A stretch of DNA of 15,558 nucleotides from CAYPAV01 sp964408805 (GTDB lineage Bacteria > Pseudomonadota > Alphaproteobacteria > UBA8366), in assembly GCA_964408805.1 (NCBI GenBank), contig CAYPAV010000040.1, positions 1 through 15,558 on the forward strand, read 5' to 3'. A program made the translations under genes and the position numbers. Below are positions 10,801 through 15,558 of the stretch, piece after piece; the stretch's first letter is position 1; every line of letters starts with the position of its first letter. The notes beneath the pieces were generated by a model, which did no database searches, was not told where the DNA came from, and saw only the letters and a program-made list of their open reading frames with translations.

Positions 10801-12014
10801 GGCCGCATGACCCGGTAGATATCGATCAGCGCATCCTCGCGCGACTCGTTCTTGTCGGTCGCCAGCGTATTGCGGATATAGGCGCCGACCTTGTTGTGGT
10901 CGATCGCCAGGACTTCCACCTCGCCGATCTCGGACTCGCCGAAGACACCGAGCACCTCCTCGGTAATCTCCTCCCCCGCCTCGGCGTAAATCTCGCCGGT
11001 TTCCGGATTGACCATATCGCTGGCGACATAGCTGCCGATGATATCCTCGTCGGGGACGACAACATCGGTCAATCCGGACTCGGCCAACTTGCGGCATTGC
11101 CGGGGCGTCATCTTGCTTCCCGCTTCGGCAACGACGCGGCCGGTCTTGGCGTTGATGAGATCGCGCTCGAGTTTCACGCCGCGCAAGGCATCGGGATCGA
11201 ATGGGATCTTCCAGCCTCGCTTGTGCTTAACGTAGGTGACCGTCTCATAGTAATAGTCGAGGACCTCTTCCTTCGACATGCCGGTCGCTTCGGTCGGATC
11301 GAGCTTTTCGCCGGCCTCCGAAAGTTCCGCGCGCCGCTTGGCGGTCTCGTCGCTATCGAGCGCCAGCAGCAAGGTCGATGCCGGCAATTTACGGCGCCGA
11401 TCGATGCGAACAAAAAGGAGATCCTTGGCATCGAACTCGAAATCGAGCCAGGAGCCGCGATAGGGAATCACCCGGGCCGCGAAGAGATACTTGCCCGAGG
11501 AGTGCGACTTGCCCTTGTCGTGATCGAAAAAGACGCCGGGCGACCGATGCATCTGACTGACGATGACGCGTTCGGTGCCGTTGACGACGAAGGTGCCGTT
11601 CGAGGTCATCAACGGCATGTCGCCCATATAGACGTCCTGCTCCTTGATGTCGCGAATCGACCGGGCGCCGGTCTCCTCGTCGAGATCCCAGACCACGAGA
11701 TGAAGCGTCACCTTCAACGGCGCGGCATAGGTCATGCCCCGCTGCTGACACTCCTCGACGTCGTATTTCGGATCCTCGAGTTCGTATTTCATGAAATCGA
11801 GCTGCGATCGGCCGGAAAAATCCTGGATCGGAAATACCGTATGAAACGCTTCTTGAAGGCCGGAGCCGGTACGATCCCCGGCAGCGGTCCCGTTCTGCAG
11901 AAACCTGTCATAGGAGCTTTTCTGCACCTCGATCAGATTCGGCATCGGCGCCACTTCACCGATCCGTCCGAAAGATTTCCGAATGCGTTTACGACCCGTG
12001 AACGACTTGGTCAT
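7851..12014 (-). CDS. rpoB: DNA-directed RNA polymerase subunit beta
   Basis: A 1387-residue beta subunit (E. coli 1342), the rifampicin target and half of the RNA polymerase active-site cleft. The N-terminus reads [17 protein letters not shown]. The rifampicin cluster [28 protein letters not shown] is intact: Asp549, His559 and Ser564 correspond to E. coli Asp516, His526 and Ser531. E. coli Asn518 is Thr551 here. The active-site lysines Lys1110 and Lys1118 lie in [15 protein letters not shown] (E. coli Lys1065 and Lys1073). A Glu/Lys-rich probable coiled coil of about 40 residues precedes this motif. The ATG at 12014 has a GAGG Shine-Dalgarno (12022-12025) at 7-nt spacing. The gene follows rplL after 121 nt containing a strong hairpin and precedes rpoC by 67 nt. 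Confidence 0.99.
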   Translation of the reverse strand: [1387 protein letters not shown]

Positions 12015-12082
12015 GTTCCAACCTCGATTTTTAAATCCGCCTCTGCGCCATCAATGATGAGCGCCGAAATTAACGCGCCGCG

Positions 12083-12109
12083 AGGGGCGGCGCCCGTGGG
12101 CGCGCCCCT
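12083..12109 (-). other. Strong GC hairpin in the rplL-rpoB spacer
   Basis: AGGGGCG pairs with CGCCCCT over 7 bp. An inner stem of about 4 bp (CGCC with GGCG) is separated from it by a single bulged C. No T-run follows, so it is not a classical terminator. In E. coli the rplL-rpoB spacer carries an attenuator and an RNase III processing site that set the ratio of ribosomal protein to polymerase output. This hairpin sits in the same position and could serve a similar purpose, but no sequence homology is claimed. I see no promoter in the spacer. Confidence 0.5.
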
Positions 12110-12135
12110 CCTCGACGTTGTCGTCAGCCATCGCA

Positions 12136-12516
12136 TTACTGGAGTTCGACCGTGGCTCCCGCTTCCTCGAGTTTGCCCTTGAGCTCCTCGGCCTCGTCCT
12201 TGGCGACTTCTTCCTTGACGGGCTTCGGCGCGCCCTCGACCAGGTCCTTGGCTTCCTTCAGGCCAAGACCGGTGATTGCACGAACTTCCTTGATGACGTT
12301 GATTTTCTTCTCGCCGAAGGCCATCAAAACGACGTTAAAGGAGTCTTTCTCCTCGGCCGCCGCCTCGCCGGCATCCGCACCCGCCGCGACACCCGCGACG
12401 GCAACCGGAGCGGCCGCCGAGACGCCCCACTTCTCTTCCAGCATCTTCGAAAGCTCGGCCGCCTCGATGACGGTGAGCCCCGAAAGATCCTCGGCGATTT
12501 TTTCTAGATCTGCCAT
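12136..12516 (-). CDS. rplL: 50S ribosomal protein L7/L12 (bL12)
   Basis: A 126-residue stalk protein, present as multiple copies bound to L10, which recruits and stimulates the translational GTPases EF-Tu, EF-G, IF2 and RF3. The N-terminal dimerisation domain covers about residues 1-33. The flexible Ala/Val/Gly-rich hinge covers about 34-56. The C-terminal domain (about 57-126) carries the factor-binding helix GLGLKEAKDLVEGAPKPVKE at 83-102. The ATG at 12516 has AGGAG at 12527-12531, spaced 10 nt. rplJ ends 53 nt upstream, so the two genes form the usual rplJL pair whose translation is normally coupled under L10 control. Confidence 0.98.
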   Translation of the reverse strand: MADLEKIAEDLSGLTVIEAAELSKMLEEKWGVSAAAPVAVAGVAAGADAGEAAAEEKDSFNVVLMAFGEKKINVIKEVRAITGLGLKEAKDLVEGAPKPVKEEVAKDEAEELKGKLEEAGATVELQ

Positions 12517-12569
12517 TTTCCTAATACTCCTGACTTGAACCTATCGGATCTGGATCACTCCGAACCGCA

Positions 12570-13082
12570 CTATTCCTCTGTGGCGCCATACGCCCCCATG
12601 ACCCTGGCGAGCTGACCCGCCGGAGCCTGGAGCACGCCCGCGATCTTCGTCGCGGGCGCTTGAATAAGGCCGATGATCTTGCCGCGCAGCTCGTCCAGCG
12701 ACGGCAACTTGGCAAGGGCCTTGACGCCTTCGGCATCCAACATGTCCGCATCCAGAGCGCCGCCGACAATCGCCAGCTTCTCGTTCTGATTGGCGAACTC
12801 CACCGCCACCTTGGCAGCGGCCACCGGATCCTCCGATACGGCGATCGCCGTCGGTCCGATGAAATACTCGTCGAGTGCCTCGAACTTCGTCTCTTTCAGC
12901 GCGATTTTCGCGAGCCGGTTCTTCGTCACCTTGAACTTGCATCCGGCTTCGCGCATCTGCCTTCGGAGTTCGGACACCTCGGCCACCGTAAGTCCCAACT
13001 GATGGGTCACGACGACGAGGGTGTTGTCCGCGAAGTCCTTGTGCAGTTCGGCGACCAGCGCTTCCTTTTTTGCTCGGTCCAC
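12570..13082 (-). CDS. rplJ: 50S ribosomal protein L10 (uL10)
   Basis: A 170-residue stalk base protein that binds 23S rRNA next to L11 and anchors the L7/L12 dimers through its C-terminal helix. I chose the GTG at 13082, giving (M)DRAKKEALVAELHKDF, because alphaproteobacterial L10 proteins typically start this way and a GGAG Shine-Dalgarno (13090-13093) lies 7 nt upstream. The longer in-frame GTG at 13106 would put that Shine-Dalgarno inside the gene. Recognisable blocks are LRRQMREAGCKFKVTKNRLAKIAL and the GPTAIAVSEDP segment. A 253-nt spacer separates it from rplA, the expected place for an L10-responsive leader. Product is certain; the start is probable. Confidence 0.95.
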   Translation of the reverse strand: MDRAKKEALVAELHKDFADNTLVVVTHQLGLTVAEVSELRRQMREAGCKFKVTKNRLAKIALKETKFEALDEYFIGPTAIAVSEDPVAAAKVAVEFANQNEKLAIVGGALDADMLDAEGVKALAKLPSLDELRGKIIGLIQAPATKIAGVLQAPAGQLARVMGAYGATEE

Positions 13083-13089
13083 TGATCGT

Positions 13090-13093
13090 CTCC
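13090..13093 (-). promoter_or_regulatory. Shine-Dalgarno that fixes the rplJ GTG start
   Basis: GGAG on the minus strand, 7 nt before the GTG at 13082-13080. It lies inside the longer alternative frame that would begin at 13106, so it favours the shorter L10 product. Confidence 0.7.
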
Positions 13094-13170
13094 ACTTTGG
13101 TTGCACAAGAATGCGAATCCGACGGCACCGCCGCGTTTCCTCGCATTCGGTTCAACTGTCCGAGAGGCTC

Positions 13171-13203
13171 AAATCGCGCGGGCCTCGCCCGCCAATTCGA
13201 TTT
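13171..13203 (-). promoter_or_regulatory. Hairpin in the rplA-rplJ spacer (candidate L10 leader element)
   Basis: GCGGGC and GCCCGC form a perfect 6-bp stem with a GAG loop (13178-13192). An outer AAATCG/CGATTT stem (13198-13203 with 13171-13176) extends it past an asymmetric internal loop. Further upstream lie two direct copies of GGGAAACC (13226-13233 and 13245-13252) and a 5-bp CTGTC/GACAG pairing (13271-13275 with 13210-13214). By position this is where L10-L7/L12 complexes bind mRNA to autoregulate rplJL in other bacteria. I cannot match it to the known consensus fold, so the assignment is positional. Confidence 0.4.
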
Positions 13204-13335
13204 TCACCCCTGTCTCATGCCGGCTGGTTTCCCATTTAGGCTCCGGTTTCCCGCAGCACCCGCAATCTCGGACAGAACACGGGAAGCACAATCGCCCCCG
13301 TCATCCGCCGCCGAATTCCGGCAGCGAAATCTCAC

Positions 13336-14034
13336 TTACATCTCCAGCGCGTCTTGCACGTCGAGCTTGAAGCCCGGCCCCATGGTCGAGCTGATCGCCG
13401 CTTTCTTGATGTACGTCCCCTTGACGCCCGACGGCTTGACCTTGTTGATCGCGTCGATGAACGCCTTGACGTTCTCGGCCAGCGCCGCAGCCTCGAAGCT
13501 CGCCTTGCCGACGCCGGCATGGATGATGCCTGCCTTCTCGCAACGGAATTGCACCTCGCCGCCCTTCGCCGCCTTCACGGCTTCGCCGACATCCTGGGTC
13601 ACCGTTCCCAGCTTGGGATTGGGCATCAGGCCGCGCGGCCCGAGGATTCGGCCGAGCTTGCCGACCACCGCCATCATGTCCGGGGTCGCGACACATCGAT
13701 CGAACTCGATATCGCCGGCCTGAATTTTCTCCGCCAGATCGTCCGCGCCGACCAGATCGGCGCCCGCCGCCGTCGCTTCCTCGGCCTTCGCGTCCTTCGC
13801 GAACACCGCGACGCGAAGCGATTTTCCGGTACCGTGGGGCAACTGCACCACGCCGCGAACCTGTTGGTCCGAGTGACGCGGATCGATCCCCAGGTTCATC
13901 GCGATCTCGACCGTCTCGTCGAATTTCACCGAGGCCGCTTCCTTCAAAAGCTTGACCGCGTCATCAACGCTGTAACGCGTCTCGCGGTCGAGATTTTCGG
14001 TCGCCTTCCGCAACCGTTTTCCTGAACTCGCCAT
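13336..14034 (-). CDS. rplA: 50S ribosomal protein L1 (uL1)
   Basis: A 232-residue L1, the mobile stalk protein that escorts deacylated tRNA from the E site. The diagnostic GRILGPRGLMPNPKLGTV motif is at residues 128-145, and the C-terminal block IKKAAISSTMGPGFKLD is intact. The ATG at 14034 lies just 3 nt after the rplK stop, and its Shine-Dalgarno (GGAGGG, 14042-14047, spacing 7 nt) is inside the last rplK codons, so translation is very likely coupled to L11. In E. coli L1 is the autogenous repressor of the rplKA pair, binding the mRNA ahead of rplK. The corresponding spacer here has structure (see the hairpin at 14477-14489). Confidence 0.98.
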   Translation of the reverse strand: MASSGKRLRKATENLDRETRYSVDDAVKLLKEAASVKFDETVEIAMNLGIDPRHSDQQVRGVVQLPHGTGKSLRVAVFAKDAKAEEATAAGADLVGADDLAEKIQAGDIEFDRCVATPDMMAVVGKLGRILGPRGLMPNPKLGTVTQDVGEAVKAAKGGEVQFRCEKAGIIHAGVGKASFEAAALAENVKAFIDAINKVKPSGVKGTYIKKAAISSTMGPGFKLDVQDALEM

Positions 14035-14037
14035 GTC

Positions 14038-14469
14038 TCAGCCCTCCACCACTTCAATACCCATCGAGCGCGCGGACCCTTCGATGATCTTCATCGCCGC
14101 CTCGATGTCGTTCGCGTTGAGATCCGGCATCTTCGCCTCGGCGATTTCGCGGACCTGGCTTTGCCGCACCTGTCCGACGATCTCGATGCCGACCTCGCTT
14201 GCGCCCTTTTCCACGCCCGCGGCCTTCTTGAGGAGGTGTGCCGCCGGCGGCGTCTTGGTGATGAAGGAAAAGCTCCGATCCCCATAGGCGGTGATGATCA
14301 CCGGGATCGGCATGCCCTGCTCCATCTCCTGTGTCGCCGCGTTGAAGGCCTTGCAGAACTCCATGATGTTCAAACCGCGCTGACCCAGCGCCGGCCCGAC
14401 CGGCGGGGAGGGATTCGCCTGTCCCGCCGGAATTTCGAGCTTTATGTAACCGTCGATCTTCTTTGCCAT
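14038..14469 (-). CDS. rplK: 50S ribosomal protein L11 (uL11)
   Basis: A 143-residue L11, which binds the GTPase-associated centre of 23S rRNA and is required for RelA activation in the stringent response. The N-terminal proline-rich region PSPPVGPALGQRGLNIMEFC starts at Pro20; its prolines are the known thiostrepton-site residues and are conserved. The C-terminal rRNA-binding domain ends with MKIIEGSARSMGIEVV. The ATG at 14469 is preceded at 7-nt spacing by AAGGG (14477-14481), which is also one arm of a small hairpin. It is followed by rplA after 3 nt and preceded by nusG after 89 nt. Confidence 0.98.
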   Translation of the reverse strand: MAKKIDGYIKLEIPAGQANPSPPVGPALGQRGLNIMEFCKAFNAATQEMEQGMPIPVIITAYGDRSFSFITKTPPAAHLLKKAAGVEKGASEVGIEIVGQVRQSQVREIAEAKMPDLNANDIEAAMKIIEGSARSMGIEVVEG

Positions 14470-14476
14470 GCTTGTT

Positions 14477-14489
14477 CCCTTTCCAAGGG
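14477..14489 (-). promoter_or_regulatory. Hairpin sequestering the rplK Shine-Dalgarno
   Basis: On the minus strand CCCTT, loop GGA, AAGGG forms a perfect 5-bp stem whose 3' arm (14477-14481) is exactly the rplK Shine-Dalgarno. The complementary arm is 14485-14489. Ribosome loading on rplK would compete with this fold, which suits translational control such as L1 feedback. A 3-nt loop and only three GC pairs make it weak on its own, so the effect may be modest. Confidence 0.45.
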
Positions 14490-14530
14490 GTGCGCGGTAC
14501 GGCCCTGGCTAGCCTCCCGCACGAAATTCA

Positions 14531-14575
14531 AACTCAGGTCTTCTCGACCTAAGACAACTCAGGTCTTCTCGACCT
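14531..14575 (-). repeat. Tandem 20-nt duplication, each unit a hairpin, across the nusG stop
   Basis: Positions 14531-14550 and 14556-14575 are identical over 20 nt, with a 5-nt spacer (period 25). On the minus strand each copy contains AGGTC, GAGAA loop, GACCT, a 5-bp stem extendable to 6 bp (by a C-G pair in the upstream copy and U-G in the downstream one). The upstream copy encodes the last nusG codons (Val-Glu-Lys-Thr) and its TGA stop. The downstream copy is entirely noncoding. This looks like a local duplication of the gene's 3' end, giving two consecutive stem-loops in the nusG-rplK spacer. Confidence 0.9.
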
Positions 14576-15089
14576 GGGAATACTCCAAATCCACCGGTGT
14601 CGCGCGCCCGAAAATCGAGACCGACACCTTGAGACGCGCCTTTTCCTCGTCGACTTCCTCGACCATGCCGTTGAACGAATTGAACGGACCGTCACAGACC
14701 CGCACTTGTTCGCCGACCTCGAAGGTCACCGAGGGCTTCGGCCGATCGACGCCTTCCTTGATCTGACGCAGGATGCGATCCGCCTCGGAATCGCTGATCG
14801 GCGTCGGTTTGCCGCCGCCGCCGAGAAATCCCGTCACCTTCGGCGTGTTCTTGATGAGGTGCCAACTCTCGTCGCCCATGCTCATCTTGACCAAAACGTA
14901 ACCGGGAAAGAATTTCCGTTCGGAATTGACCTTGGCGCCGCGCCGCAGCTCGACGACCTCTTCCATCGGAACCAAGACTTCCTGGATATCGTCGTCGAGC
15001 CCCTTTTGCAGGGCCTGCTCCTTGATTGATTCGCACACCTTCCGCTCGAAACCGGAATAAACATGCACGACATACCAGCGATCGGTCAT
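14559..15089 (-). CDS. nusG: Transcription termination/antitermination factor NusG
   Basis: A 176-residue NusG, the universally conserved elongation factor that binds the RNA polymerase clamp and couples it to Rho or to the leading ribosome through S10. The NGN domain spans about residues 4-110 and contains WYVVHVYSGFERKV and the FFPGYVLVKM block at 60-69. The C-terminal KOW domain spans about 123-176, with FEVGEQVRVCDGPFNSFNG. It follows secE by 9 nt, the canonical secE-nusG pair. The ATG at 15089 has only a weak, closely spaced AGGG, so translational coupling to secE is likely. Its last codons lie inside a tandem 20-nt duplication, but the protein ends normally in VEKT. Confidence 0.98.
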   Translation of the reverse strand: MTDRWYVVHVYSGFERKVCESIKEQALQKGLDDDIQEVLVPMEEVVELRRGAKVNSERKFFPGYVLVKMSMGDESWHLIKNTPKVTGFLGGGGKPTPISDSEADRILRQIKEGVDRPKPSVTFEVGEQVRVCDGPFNSFNGMVEEVDEEKARLKVSVSIFGRATPVDLEYSQVEKT

Positions 15090-15098
15090 ATCCCTACT

Positions 15099-15296
15099 CT
15101 AGCCTCCGATCCCGAGGACCAGCTGGACAAGCCAGGAAATCAGCTCGTCGACCACCAAGAAGAACAATGCCGCCAACACGCTCATGATGAACACCATGAC
15201 CGTGGTGATGCCGGTCTCCTTGCGGGTCGGCCAGGTGACCTTGTTCACCTCCTGGCGCACTTCGCGCATAAACTGGGCTGGATTCGTCTTGGCCAT
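15099..15296 (-). CDS. secE: Preprotein translocase subunit SecE
   Basis: A 65-residue short-form SecE with a single membrane segment, the clamp of the SecYEG inner-membrane channel. The conserved amphipathic stretch EVNKVTWPTRKET is at residues 16-28. One hydrophobic helix covers about residues 30-62. This is the usual length outside enterobacteria, where E. coli SecE has two extra N-terminal membrane helices. The ATG at 15296 fits homology, but the nearest Shine-Dalgarno-like GAGGA is about 12 nt away. The 108-nt gap to tRNA-Trp upstream shows no convincing promoter, so secE may be transcribed with tuf and the tRNA. Confidence 0.96.
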   Translation of the reverse strand: MAKTNPAQFMREVRQEVNKVTWPTRKETGITTVMVFIMSVLAALFFLVVDELISWLVQLVLGIGG

Positions 15297-15404
15297 TCTC
15301 GCCGTCTGTCCTCGTTCCCGCTCCCGGTTTCACCGACAGCCTCGTCTGGGGCTTCGCCCTGGTTCTATCTTCAACACCACGTCCAATCGGTCCGCGGCCG
15401 GGCG

Positions 15405-15481
15405 TGGCAGGAGTGGAGGGACTCGAACCCGCAACCCCCGGTTTTGGAGACCGGTGCTCTAGCCAATTGAGCTACACTCCT
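15405..15481 (-). tRNA. trnW: tRNA-Trp (anticodon CCA)
   Basis: A full 77-nt cloverleaf on the minus strand. The acceptor stem AGGAGTG/CACTCCT (7 bp) is followed by discriminator G and an encoded CCA. The anticodon stem CCGGT/ACCGG holds loop CTCCAAA with anticodon CCA. The T loop is TTCGAGT. The T stem GCGGG/CCCTC has one C-U mismatch at its second pair. The gene lies 22 nt after the tuf stop and 108 nt before secE, the classic tufB-trnW-secE arrangement, so the tRNA is probably processed from a tuf-tRNA-secE precursor. Confidence 0.97.
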
Positions 15482-15503
15482 AAACCCGTCGCAACGCTTC
15501 GCC

Positions 15504-15558
15504 TTAATCGACGATACCGGTGACGACGCCGGCGCCGACGGTGCGGCCGCCCTCGCGG
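15504..15558 (-). CDS. tuf: Elongation factor Tu, C-terminal fragment (cut by window edge)
   Basis: The last 17 codons plus TAA are present, reading REGGRTVGAGVVTGIVD, the EF-Tu domain 3 C-terminus (REGGRTVGAGVV is the family signature). It stands 22 nt upstream of tRNA-Trp, the tufB position. The fragment is exactly 55 nt, and about the same length of the other tuf gene appears at the opposite window edge. The two copies flank the whole cluster in direct orientation. Confidence 0.95.
   Translation of the reverse strand, partial: REGGRTVGAGVVTGIVD

Noticed and set aside
10896..12182. 428-codon plus-strand frame opposite the start of rpoB and the rplL-rpoB spacer
   Set aside because: Antisense to conserved rpoB coding sequence, with a composition typical of shadow frames.
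13083..13335. Internal promoter for rplJL
   Set aside because: TTGTGC-like and CTAAAT-like hexamers exist, but no pair has acceptable spacing and match, so I do not call one.
15297..15404. Promoter or terminator between tRNA-Trp and secE
   Set aside because: TTGGAC has no -10 at a suitable distance, and the only hairpin (GGGC-GAA-GCCC) is short with no T-run.

Overview
This window is a GC-rich core-genome block, with every gene on the minus strand. In transcription order (right to left) it holds: the 3' end of a tuf gene, tRNA-Trp(CCA), secE, nusG, rplK, rplA, rplJ, rplL, rpoB, rpoC, rpsL, rpsG, fusA and the first 18 codons of a second tuf gene. Direct coupling of the rpoBC block to the str block (rpsL-rpsG-fusA-tuf) fits Alphaproteobacteria. 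So do the S12 N-terminus MPTINQLIRKGR, the EF-Tu N-terminus with KPHCNIGTI, the GTG-started L10 beginning (M)DRAKKE, and the large beta (1387 aa) and beta' (1453 aa) subunits. I would guess a Rhodospirillales-like free-living alphaproteobacterium, but the order is inference only.

Layout from right to left. The tuf 3' end (15504-15558) and a complete tRNA-Trp with encoded CCA (15405-15481) are followed by secE and nusG, 9 nt apart. Next comes rplKA, whose genes are 3 nt apart, behind an 89-nt spacer with a 25-bp-period tandem hairpin duplication and a hairpin covering the rplK Shine-Dalgarno. A 253-nt spacer (by position the expected L10 leader) precedes rplJL. A 121-nt spacer with a strong hairpin precedes rpoB, and rpoC follows after 67 nt. 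A terminator-like hairpin lies just past rpoC. Behind it is a textbook sigma70-type promoter (TTGACG, 17 bp, TAGTAT) with a GC-only discriminator and a 233-nt leader that serves rpsL-rpsG-fusA-tuf.

Together the genes supply the transcription core (beta, beta', NusG), ribosomal stalk and L1 arm (L11, L1, L10, L7/L12), 30S decoding and head proteins (S12, S7), the translocation factors (EF-G, EF-Tu), a tRNA and a translocon subunit (SecE). All catalytic and metal-binding residues I checked are present. Nothing looks truncated, frameshifted or recently transferred.

I looked for an undescribed system (accessory cassette, mobile element, CRISPR, retron or toxin pair) and see none. The long plus-strand reading frames are antisense shadows of the conserved genes. 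What merits a second look is regulatory: the str promoter and leader, the nusG-rplK junction, the two other spacers, and the flanking tuf copies, which each enter the window by about 55 nt and may mark an assembly break in identical paralogues.
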